Position numbers and translations under genes: made by a program | In this document: positions 1-7,094 of the stretch, piece after piece | Layout of the letters: each line of letters begins with the position of its first letter | Position numbering within the stretch: the stretch's first letter is position 1 | Assembly: GCA_041601535.1 (NCBI GenBank) | Contig: JBFIHZ010000057.1 | Span: forward strand, 1-16,319 | Direction of reading: 5' to 3' | DNA from: JBFIHZ01 sp041601535 | GTDB lineage: Bacteria > Pseudomonadota > Gammaproteobacteria > Xanthomonadales > SZUA-36 | Length of the DNA: 16,319 nucleotides | Notes under the pieces: generated by a model | Database searches by the model: none | Told to the model about the DNA's origin: nothing | The model's input: the letters and a program-made list of their open reading frames with translations, nothing else

Positions 1-783
1 CGCGTGCTGGACGTGGAACTTACCGCCAGCAACGGCGAAAATGACGTTACCGATATCCTCGATTACCTGGCCGGGCATTTCGGCACCGCCCGCTTTATCG
101 CCTGGAAACTCTGTACCCGCCTGATCGGCGACAACCCGCCGGCGTCCATTGTCGACAGCACCGCCGAACAGTTTTACGCGCGGCGCAACGATGCCGACCA
201 GTTGAAAGAAGTGTACCGCCACGTGTTGCTGTCCAGCGAGTTCCAGACCACCTGGGGACAAAAGGTCAAGCGGCCCATTGAAACGCTGGTGCGAGCCATG
301 CGCGGCGCCAGCGTGGACTTCACCATCCGCATTGATCACAGCACCAGCAACAGCGTGTTCGGCCGGCTGGACGATACCGGGCAGTTTCCGTTTGGTTATG
401 CCCCGCCCACCGGCTTTCCGGATGAAAAGGAAATTTGGCAGGGCAGCGGTCCACTGATCATGTCGTGGCGCACCATCACCTATATGCTGCGGCAAAGCAG
501 CCTGGTCAACCTGGCTGAACAAACCAATAGCGGCATCCCCGACCCCAACGACCGGACGCCCGTCAATATCGTGGATTTCTGGATGCAGCGGGCGCTGGGT
601 TATGCACTGGATGACGCGACTGCCGACCGCATGGTGCAGTTCATCACCGACACCATTGGCGGCATTGATACCGACCCAATCAACACCGACAGCAGTAATA
701 CCGGGTCCAGCAGCACCTATCAACGAATCATTCGCGCAGTCGTCGGGCTGGTCCTGATGGCGCCGGATGCCATGCGGCGGTGA
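1..783 (+). CDS. DUF1800 family protein, C-terminal part (5' end outside window)
   Basis: The reading frame is open from the first base and ends at TGA 781-783, so about 260 C-terminal residues are visible and the start lies outside the window. The sequence matches the C-terminal part of DUF1800 proteins as I know them: a HFGTARFIAWKLCTRLI helix, then a YRHVLLSSEFQ segment and a KRPIETLVRAMR segment. The family is usually found beside DUF1501, as here: the DUF1501 start codon lies 10 nt after this stop, implying one transcript and translational coupling. The biochemical role of DUF1800 is not established. A low-complexity Asp/Ser/Thr-rich linker (roughly residues 222-240 of the visible part) precedes a last hydrophobic helix ending MAPDAMRR. 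The family call is by recognition of motifs, not by a search. Confidence 0.85.
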   Translation, partial: RVLDVELTASNGENDVTDILDYLAGHFGTARFIAWKLCTRLIGDNPPASIVDSTAEQFYARRNDADQLKEVYRHVLLSSEFQTTWGQKVKRPIETLVRAMRGASVDFTIRIDHSTSNSVFGRLDDTGQFPFGYAPPTGFPDEKEIWQGSGPLIMSWRTITYMLRQSSLVNLAEQTNSGIPDPNDRTPVNIVDFWMQRALGYALDDATADRMVQFITDTIGGIDTDPINTDSSNTGSSSTYQRIIRAVVGLVLMAPDAMRR

Positions 784-793
784 GGGAACACCC

Positions 794-2146
794 ATGAGCA
801 AATTGAATCGCAGACAGTTTATCCAGTCCTCCGGCGCCGCCGCGGCCGTAGCCGCCACAGCGCCCCGGCTGGCGTTTTCCGCAGACCCTTACAGCGATAA
901 CATCCTGGTGTTTGTATTCCAGCGGGGTGGCATCGACGGCCTGAGCTTTCACGTACCGATGGATGGCCATGACGACCGCGGCCACTACGAGGGCCTGCGC
1001 TCCAACGGCACCATGATTCCCAGTGCCAGCCTGCAGGCGACTGCTGATGGTTTCGGTTTTCACCCGGCGGCCGCCCCCCTGCTGGACCTGTGGAGCAACC
1101 AGTCACTGGCGCTGGTTCACGCGGTTGGCCTGACCCCTTACCCGAACCGCAGCCATTTTGAAGCCGAGCGATACATCGAACTGGGCACACCGGGCAACCG
1201 TTTCACCACCACTGGCTGGCTGACGCGTCATTTACAGACCGCCAGCAACCTGCCGCCTTCATTGCTGCTGCCCGCCGTATGTACCGAATCAACCGTCCGC
1301 CTGTCCCTGCTGCGGGAGCCTTCGGCCGTATCGCTGCGCTATCCCAAAAACTTCGACCTGGACACCAGTAATTACGAAGAGGAGCAGGAAGTCGCACTGG
1401 CGGACATGTACGGCCTGGGCGCGGATGATCTGGACATCGCCGGTGCGCAGGCCCTGACGGCACAGGCCATTATCGAAGCCATTGACTGGAATAATTACAC
1501 CCCGTCCAATGGCGCCGCCTACCCGGTTCGGCTGGATGATCCGCTGAAAACCACCAGTTTTGGCGATGAAATGAAAATCATCGCGCAGCTGATCAAGGAA
1601 GACACCGGTTTGCGCGTGGCGCAAACCGATTTCGGTGGCTGGGACACGCATAACGAGCAAGGCAACCTGGTGACTTCAGGCTGGTATTACGACCAGGTAC
1701 GGGATATGTCCGAAGCCCTGCTGGCGTTTTTCACCGACCTGGATGTGCCCTCACCCAATGGCAAAACCTGGGCCGAGCGCACCACCATGCTGGTGTACAG
1801 CGAATTCGGCCGGCGTGCGTTTGACAATGCTGATGCCGGCACGGATCACGGCTGGGGCAATAACCTGCTGGCCATCGGTGCCGGCGTCAATGGCGGGCAG
1901 TTGTATGGCAACTGGCCGGGACTGGCCCCCGGCGAATTGTTCCAGGGCGCTGACCTGTGGGCCCAGACCGATTACCGCACGGTGTTTACCGAGTGCCTGA
2001 TGAAGCGCTTCCATAACAACCAGATCGGCGATATATTCCCCGGTTTTACCGAGCAGCAGTATCAGCCGCACGGCGTGTTCAGCGGCTCACTGGTTCAGGG
2101 CGACTTCAACGACCCGGAAATCATCTTCCGTCACGGTATTGAATAA
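794..2146 (+). CDS. DUF1501 family protein with Tat signal peptide
   Basis: A 450-residue protein. The start at 794 is chosen because GAGGGA at 782-787 sits at good spacing and the protein then begins with a Tat signal: NRRQFIQSS at residues 5-13, an Ala-rich hydrophobic stretch and a likely cleavage site near AFSA (27-30). Family motifs include FVFQRGGIDGL (41-50 region), FGGWDTHNEQG (280-290) and YSEFGRR followed by a TDHGWG element (335-355). From family knowledge, DUF1501 is related to the alkaline phosphatase/sulfatase superfamily, but no substrate is known. Tat export implies folding, possibly with a metal, before transport to the periplasm. It is the last gene of a DUF1800-DUF1501 operon. 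After the stop there is only an imperfect GC-rich inverted repeat (2161-2166 with 2181-2186) without a T tract, so I call no terminator. Confidence 0.9.
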   Translation: MSKLNRRQFIQSSGAAAAVAATAPRLAFSADPYSDNILVFVFQRGGIDGLSFHVPMDGHDDRGHYEGLRSNGTMIPSASLQATADGFGFHPAAAPLLDLWSNQSLALVHAVGLTPYPNRSHFEAERYIELGTPGNRFTTTGWLTRHLQTASNLPPSLLLPAVCTESTVRLSLLREPSAVSLRYPKNFDLDTSNYEEEQEVALADMYGLGADDLDIAGAQALTAQAIIEAIDWNNYTPSNGAAYPVRLDDPLKTTSFGDEMKIIAQLIKEDTGLRVAQTDFGGWDTHNEQGNLVTSGWYYDQVRDMSEALLAFFTDLDVPSPNGKTWAERTTMLVYSEFGRRAFDNADAGTDHGWGNNLLAIGAGVNGGQLYGNWPGLAPGELFQGADLWAQTDYRTVFTECLMKRFHNNQIGDIFPGFTEQQYQPHGVFSGSLVQGDFNDPEIIFRHGIE

Positions 2147-2271
2147 CTGCTGACCGCTCAGCCCGGCAAACTGTGGTCAACCGGGCCGATCAATGTTGGT
2201 GATGCAGTAAGCGAACCGGCTCAAGGACACGGCGAGACGCTGATCAATCTCCGCTTGATGCCTGACCCGCC

Positions 2272-2871
2272 TCAGCTGTGCGACCAGCTGTCCTCCTCGC
2301 TGGGTGACAAACCCAGCACCTCGCCATCTGCTACAACGCCCAAGCCCGTTACCGTGCGGTTGGCGTAAGCAAAATAGCTGGTCACCTGGTTGATTTCCAG
2401 AACCTCGCCATCACTCCAGCCGGCATCGCGTAACTGCTGAATATCACCGGCCTGAATGCTGGCTGGTGCCCGGGTCAGTTGCCGCGCATAGCGCAGCGCG
2501 CATTGCTCCTTTTTACTGAACGGCTTGCCTGGCTCAGGGCTGCGAAGTTCACGCAGGTAGTCAACCGCTGGTGTTTCCCTGGCGGCCAGTTCCCGGGTCA
2601 GGCCGGCAGTATGATGCCGGGCACAGTAGTTACACCGGTTCAGTTCGCTTACCAGCAGCCCCAGAGACTCCAGAAACCACACTGGCACCTTATTGCCCGA
2701 ATGGTGCAGCACCGCCTTGTACAGCGCCATGTGCCCCTCGAGTGTATGCGGGCGCAAGCTGTGCACCTGCAACACATTGTCCACCTGCCCACCGGTGCCG
2801 CCAATGCGCTGATAAATGGTCTGCAAACGCCCGGTCGCATGCTGCGGACTGATGACTTTAATAAAACTCAT
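2272..2871 (-). CDS. AhpD-like peroxidase-related protein (carboxymuconolactone decarboxylase family)
   Basis: A 199-residue cytoplasmic protein with no signal peptide. The AhpD/CMD catalytic signature is visible: Glu residues at 69 and 76, then C80-N-Y-C83 followed by H87, that is CxxC-x3-H. The C-terminal half carries EILEINQV-like and SYFAYANR-type helices (158-172) typical of the 'uncharacterized peroxidase-related enzyme' subgroup. In AhpD the two cysteines form a redox pair that reduces peroxide via a thiol relay, so a hydroperoxide-reductase or thiol-oxidoreductase role is likely but the substrate is unknown. A GGAG about 10 nt upstream supports the start. The gene converges with DUF1501 and lies downstream of the terminator of the IPTL-CTERM gene, so it is probably transcribed alone. 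A TTGACA-like hexamer (2927-2932) overlapping the palindrome AACAATTGTT (2931-2940) lies upstream, but no matching -10 is seen. Confidence 0.85.
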   Translation of the reverse strand: MSFIKVISPQHATGRLQTIYQRIGGTGGQVDNVLQVHSLRPHTLEGHMALYKAVLHHSGNKVPVWFLESLGLLVSELNRCNYCARHHTAGLTRELAARETPAVDYLRELRSPEPGKPFSKKEQCALRYARQLTRAPASIQAGDIQQLRDAGWSDGEVLEINQVTSYFAYANRTVTGLGVVADGEVLGLSPSEEDSWSHS

Positions 2872-3014
2872 GACAGGATTGCTCCATTGCCGCGGGGTCG
2901 TGGCTTCAGCGGGCTTTCAACAAACGTGTCAACAATTGTTTAAGCGTGCCGTGCAACCATCACCAGAACAGCGCCACAGCCCATAAACAACGAACGCGTC
3001 CAACAAACCCCCAT

Positions 3015-3044
3015 AAAAAAACCGCGCCAGAATTCTGGCGCGGT
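3015..3044 (-). terminator. Rho-independent terminator of the IPTL-CTERM gene
   Basis: Positions 3021-3044 form a perfect palindrome with a 10-bp GC-rich stem (ACCGCGCCAG paired with its complement) around AATT. Read on the minus strand it is followed immediately by seven T residues (complement of 3015-3021). It lies about 45 nt after the stop codon of the minus-strand gene ending at 3091. On the plus strand no T tract follows, so it is directional and separates the surface-protein module from the AhpD-like gene. Confidence 0.92.
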
Positions 3045-3060
3045 CGCTTGGGTTCAATCA

Positions 3061-3084
3061 CGGCCCGGGGTTACGCCCCGGCCG
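3061..3084 (-). other. GC-rich hairpin just after the IPTL-CTERM stop codon
   Basis: The arms 3061-3070 and 3076-3084 pair over nine G-C base pairs with one bulged C (3064) and a five-base loop. It begins 6 nt after the stop codon and precedes the intrinsic terminator. It has no T tract of its own, so it is more likely a 3' mRNA-stabilising or termination-assisting structure than a second terminator. Confidence 0.55.
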
Positions 3085-3090
3085 GAATGA

Positions 3091-6000
3091 TCAGCTGTAG
3101 CGGCGGAAGCTTACCAGCCCTACACCCAGCATCAGCAAGGCCAACAGCGCCATACCGTACTGGCTCAGGGTCGGGATGCCCTCGTAGAACACGGTATTGG
3201 TGACGGTGCAGCTGGCACCCACACCGGCGCTGACCGTCAGGTCTTCGCAACCGTTATCCACTTCAACCGCATCGTCGTACACCGTTTCCACCACGTAGCA
3301 GTTGGAATCCGGATACTCCGGTATTACCTCGGCAGTGAATACCTCCGGTCCGTCACCATCAAAGACCTTGCACCAGTCGTGGAAGTTGATCGGAATGATA
3401 TCCGCGCCTTCCTGCTTGGCTATGATCTGCCCGCACCCGACCGGAATCAAATCAGGAGATTCCGTGGTCTGCAGACTGTCATACAGGTGCTGACCGCCAA
3501 CGATTTCGGCATCACAGTACAGGGTCAGGCGGTAGTCCGTATCGACGAAGTCACCGGCCGGCCCTTCCATGATCCATTCCTTGGTGATAACAACATCCAC
3601 CGGATCCGGCGTATTGGTAACCGAACAGAAGTTCTCGTCACCACCGCCAACTGCAGTGAAGTGACAGCCGTTCTCGTCATCCACGCTGCTGGACTGGCTG
3701 CCATTGGAATCATAGCTGGCCGTGTATCCCGCAGGTACGCTGATTTCAGAGACCGTGCAATCCATTTCGCCGCTGTCAAAGTCGTCGATGATGAACTTCA
3801 CACCGCCATTGTCTTCGGTGATCACCTTGGTCTGCTCCAGCGGCAGGCCGGTGTTGCAGCTAAGTTCCACGGTGACTTCTGACGGGTTATCGTCGGTGAA
3901 GTCCTTGGTGACCAGGAACGAGGCATTACCGCCGATCAGCATCACCAGGTTGTAGCTTACGTCCACACCACCCGGATTAGCGGAATCGGTGTAGGTGCAA
4001 TTGAGCGTATCACTGCTGCTTTCCACCCCGCCCGGATCCGTGCCACGCACCAGCACGGTGGTCTGGCCACCGGCCGGAACCGTTGCCGGGAAGGTCGGGC
4101 TGATGATCTGGAAGTCGGTGTTGGTCACCAGCGTGCAATCGCTGATCTCACCGTCCACACCTTCGTCCATGATTTCACTGAACACGATTTCGTAATCAGC
4201 GCTGCCACCCGGCTCAACCAGGCGTTCAATGGTGGTGCCACTTGGCGGGCTGACGTCCACATCGGCTTCCGCCGGGCGTACATCGCAAGAGTAGTCATAA
4301 ACCGCGCTCAACACGGAACCTCCACCGGTTGGCAACGAAGTACCATCCACCGTGTAATCACAGCTGTAATTAACCGAGTAGTCACCCGCCGTTGTGGTAT
4401 CGCAGGTAAAGGTCACCGCGGATTGGCCTTCCGGCGCAATCGCGATACCGCCGCTGATATCCGGGGCCACGGTAATTTCCGCATCGCCGGTAATGCTGCA
4501 GGCAATATTCAGATCCTGGTCGCCAGCCTCTGCATTGTTGAAGAAGGTCAACTGCGAGGTCGGGTCAGGTTCGCCTTCAGCCGGATCCGCACCCGGAGTC
4601 ATATCGGTATCGGTGCCCGGATTCGGGGTGGAGGCAAACACGGCCGCGCCTGGCGGTGAGATCACGCAGCTCAGCGGATAAGTCGCCGGGTCCGTTGCGG
4701 TTTCACCGTTATGGTCGCACGACAGCGTGCCGGAGTAGTTGCCTTCCGCACTGGCATCGCAGGTCACGGTCACCATGGCGGCCGGATCCGTTGTTTCCAG
4801 ACCGGTGATGTTGCCGCCCGTTACGGTGAATACACCGTCCGGATCGCTGCTGTCGGTGCAGGTAACATCCAGCAATGAATTGGCTTCACCGCTGTTGCTG
4901 ATCAGGATGGAATCCGTCGGATCCGGGTCACCCTGCTCGGTCGGTGTGCCACCAAAGTCCAGGGTGGAACCGATGCCAGGCGCAGAACTGTACTCAGGCG
5001 CTGGCGGAGGACCGATATCGCAGCTGACATTGAACACGGACGGCGTGTTGGTACCGTTGTGGTTACAGGTCAGCGTGCTGGTGTAGCTGCCTTCGGCTGC
5101 GGTTGAGCAGGACAGGGTTTCTACATCGGCAGTGCCACCTTGAGCCACGTTGAATGAACCGTCGCTGGTGAGGGAAATTTCGCTGTCTCCGGACAAACCA
5201 CAGGTACCTGTCAGTGTCGTACCCGGATCACCATTATTGCTGATGGAAATATTCTGCGTGGGTGCACTGGCATCGCCTTCCGGTACCGGGCCCATATTGA
5301 TCGCGCCGGGTGCCGGGGTGGAAGCAAAGTTGGGCTGCGGACCCGGAGTCACTTCACAGGACAACTGGTATTCAGCCGGGCTGGATTCGGTGGTGCCGTC
5401 GCCGTTGTGCGTACAGCTCAACGTTGTGTTGTAGGTGTCTGGTGCCAGTGCCGCATTGCAGGCAATGCCTACCTGATGGGTGGCGTTTTGTGGCAGACCG
5501 ACTACCGAACCGTTGGTTGTGATAAAGGCAGAGGAAGGCTCGGTACAGGTCACGTCCAGTCCGGTACCCGCGCCGCCGACGTTGGTGATATCCAGCGTGG
5601 TGCTCGGGTTGGTGCCGCCGGTTTGTACGGAACCCAGACTGATCGGGCCAGGTGCCGGGTTGGAACTGTAATCGGGCCCGACGATCAGAATACTGCCCGG
5701 GTCTGTGCCATTGGGCACGGCCGGTCCGCCCTGTGTGTTGTACAACTCAGCTTGAACATCCAGCGGGTAAACCACGCCCGTATCCGCGGCAGTCAGGTCG
5801 AAGACCACTTCACCGGAGAAGTCCGGTAATCCTCCTGAAGGAAAGAAGCCGGAAACAAACACGATAGTGCCCGCCGTGTTCTCGCTGCAGCCCCAGGTTG
5901 CTGCATTCGGGCAGGTTGAACTGATATCAGCGGTTAACTTGGTGTTGTCGTAGACCACATTAAACTGCGCGGCAACGCCATCGGCATTGCCGTCGTAAAC

Positions 6001-6135
6001 CACCGTAATGCTGACCGAAGGAGTACCCTCGCCTACGACCGCGTCATCCACCACTACTCGTGGCTGAGCCATTGCGCTGTGAGCGAATCCCATCGCAAGC
6101 AGCCCAGCGCCCAGAATTAGTTTGCCCATTTTCAT
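3091..6135 (-). CDS. Secreted IPTL-CTERM protein with N-terminal cohesin-like domain and tandem beta-sandwich repeats
   Basis: A 1014-residue extracytoplasmic protein. The start at 6135 has GGAG (6142-6145) six bases upstream. Residues 1-23 are a signal peptide ending AHSAMA. Residues about 26-152 resemble a cohesin fold: a VSITVVYDGN strand, AAQFNVVYD, GTIVFVSGF and a FSGEVVFDL strand. Four similar repeats follow (about 155-263, 268-374, 379-493, 497-619), each with a P-x-P-G opening, an ISNNG-type turn and paired cysteines, closing with an SCxHNG-like element in three of them; a fifth, diverged copy covers about 624-734. These look like ASH/'choice-of-anchor D' type domains. Two further modules (about 738-842 and 846-983) each end in C-S/T-VTNT and resemble DUF5979-like domains. 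The tail is IPTLSQYG (987-994), a hydrophobic helix and RRYS, the IPTL-CTERM sorting signal processed in other bacteria by an exosortase (XrtH type). No exosortase is in the window. Domain names are by eye. Confidence 0.87.
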   Translation of the reverse strand: MKMGKLILGAGLLAMGFAHSAMAQPRVVVDDAVVGEGTPSVSITVVYDGNADGVAAQFNVVYDNTKLTADISSTCPNAATWGCSENTAGTIVFVSGFFPSGGLPDFSGEVVFDLTAADTGVVYPLDVQAELYNTQGGPAVPNGTDPGSILIVGPDYSSNPAPGPISLGSVQTGGTNPSTTLDITNVGGAGTGLDVTCTEPSSAFITTNGSVVGLPQNATHQVGIACNAALAPDTYNTTLSCTHNGDGTTESSPAEYQLSCEVTPGPQPNFASTPAPGAINMGPVPEGDASAPTQNISISNNGDPGTTLTGTCGLSGDSEISLTSDGSFNVAQGGTADVETLSCSTAAEGSYTSTLTCNHNGTNTPSVFNVSCDIGPPPAPEYSSAPGIGSTLDFGGTPTEQGDPDPTDSILISNSGEANSLLDVTCTDSSDPDGVFTVTGGNITGLETTDPAAMVTVTCDASAEGNYSGTLSCDHNGETATDPATYPLSCVISPPGAAVFASTPNPGTDTDMTPGADPAEGEPDPTSQLTFFNNAEAGDQDLNIACSITGDAEITVAPDISGGIAIAPEGQSAVTFTCDTTTAGDYSVNYSCDYTVDGTSLPTGGGSVLSAVYDYSCDVRPAEADVDVSPPSGTTIERLVEPGGSADYEIVFSEIMDEGVDGEISDCTLVTNTDFQIISPTFPATVPAGGQTTVLVRGTDPGGVESSSDTLNCTYTDSANPGGVDVSYNLVMLIGGNASFLVTKDFTDDNPSEVTVELSCNTGLPLEQTKVITEDNGGVKFIIDDFDSGEMDCTVSEISVPAGYTASYDSNGSQSSSVDDENGCHFTAVGGGDENFCSVTNTPDPVDVVITKEWIMEGPAGDFVDTDYRLTLYCDAEIVGGQHLYDSLQTTESPDLIPVGCGQIIAKQEGADIIPINFHDWCKVFDGDGPEVFTAEVIPEYPDSNCYVVETVYDDAVEVDNGCEDLTVSAGVGASCTVTNTVFYEGIPTLSQYGMALLALLMLGVGLVSFRRYS

Positions 6136-6141
6136 GTATCA

Positions 6142-6146
6142 CTCCA
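6142..6146 (-). promoter_or_regulatory. Ribosome binding site of the IPTL-CTERM gene
   Basis: TGGAG on the minus strand, six bases before the ATG at 6135. It favours this start over the second ATG at 6129. The 96-nt gap to the upstream dockerin gene has no hairpin with a T tract, so read-through from that gene is likely. Confidence 0.7.
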
Positions 6147-6231
6147 GATATTTTGTGACTTATTTATTAACGCATCAGGGAACTGAACTCTGCAAAGCCC
6201 AATTCCCGCTCCGACACAAGGCATTATTGTT

Positions 6232-7020
6232 TTAACCACCCAGTATCACTTGTTGTATGCAACTGTAGTCAAAGATATTCACCGAACCATCGAGGTTACA
6301 ATCAGGCTGCCCCGTTTGCAGATTACCCAGGATGTCCTGCTGGACAGCCGAATAATCAAATATATTGACGGTATCATCAGCATTGGCATCGCCAATCAGC
6401 AATGGGCCAACTGGCGTGGTTGAATGCGATTCGTAAGAGTCAAAGGACACGCTTCCGGTCAACCCGCCCAGGCCATTGGGTAAGCCAAGCTGAACGGCCT
6501 GTACGGTGCCACTGCCGGATGCAAAACTGCCATCAGCGGATTCGCTGGTAGCGTCCGAATTCAACCAATAGCTGAAGGTGTTGCTATCCGAGTTGTAATC
6601 AACCTCGACCAGGTTCCAGCCCGATACGGCCGCAGTCGAGCCGGATCCCCCGCCTGCATCTGTGGCGTCAAATAAAAAGTTGGTACCGTCAAAACTGACT
6701 TTGAATAACGGTCCGGTACCGGCATCGTTATCATAGGCAACAAAAACATCTGCCGTGCCGCTGCCGCTCAACTGAGGCCACACGTAGAACCGGGCGATCA
6801 TGCGTGTATGTGCCGGGTTATTATCCTGTACATAGCCAGTGGTGGCCAGTTTAAGGGCGCAGAGTTCGGAAACTCGTGAGATGGTAGTGGGGGAGCCAAC
6901 TTGCGTGTCGCCTGAAGTACCGCCCAACCAGCCATCAGTGGTGCATGCCATGGCGCTGGAGCCAACACCCAGACCCGCAACCAACAAGCAGCCAAATATG
7001 ACACGGTCCATGTTCCTCAT
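6232..7020 (-). CDS. Secreted protein with C-terminal type I dockerin
   Basis: A 262-residue protein. The start at 7020 is chosen over an upstream ATG at 7077 because AAGGA (7028-7032) is well spaced and a normal signal peptide then begins the protein (residues 1-25, ending SSAMA). Residues about 45-200 form a beta-rich domain (ARFYVWPQL, WNLVEVDY, VSFDSYES strands) that could be a concanavalin/LamG-like or carbohydrate-binding jelly roll; I do not recognise a specific family. Residues 209-262 are a dockerin: two F-hand calcium loops, D211-x-N-x-D-x-T-V-N-I-F-D222 and D240-x-N-x-D-G-S-V-N-I-F-D251, each followed by a YSxxQQxILG helix. Dockerins bind cohesins outside the cell in a calcium-dependent way. 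The next gene downstream encodes a cohesin-like surface protein, the obvious candidate partner. GC is lower than in nearby genes (24 of 60 bases at 6241-6300 against 41 of 60 at 8461-8520). Confidence 0.88.
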   Translation of the reverse strand: MRNMDRVIFGCLLVAGLGVGSSAMACTTDGWLGGTSGDTQVGSPTTISRVSELCALKLATTGYVQDNNPAHTRMIARFYVWPQLSGSGTADVFVAYDNDAGTGPLFKVSFDGTNFLFDATDAGGGSGSTAAVSGWNLVEVDYNSDSNTFSYWLNSDATSESADGSFASGSGTVQAVQLGLPNGLGGLTGSVSFDSYESHSTTPVGPLLIGDANADDTVNIFDYSAVQQDILGNLQTGQPDCNLDGSVNIFDYSCIQQVILGG

Positions 7021-7027
7021 AGTTTGG

Positions 7028-7032
7028 TCCTT
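7028..7032 (-). promoter_or_regulatory. Ribosome binding site deciding the dockerin-gene start
   Basis: AAGGA on the minus strand, seven bases before the ATG at 7018-7020. It selects this ATG over the in-frame ATG at 7077, whose 19-residue extension is polar and would bury the signal peptide. Confidence 0.7.
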
Positions 7033-7064
7033 AATTTTCAGGTTTTTAGTGGTTTGCACTTTAA

Positions 7065-7094
7065 ATAATACAAGCATTTACAGACAGAGTCGAA
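7065..7094 (-). promoter_or_regulatory. Possible sigma-70 promoter of the dockerin/IPTL-CTERM module
   Basis: On the minus strand TTCGAC (7089-7094) and TATTAT (7065-7070) are separated by 18 bases in an AT-rich patch (18 G/C of 60 at 7021-7080). Transcription would start near 7058, giving a leader of about 40 nt. The -35 match is partial, so this is a suggestion only. Confidence 0.35.

Noticed and set aside
2904..2932. Promoter for the AhpD-like gene from the TTGACA at 2927-2932.
   Set aside because: No -10-like hexamer exists at 16-19 nt spacing; the -35 match alone is not enough.
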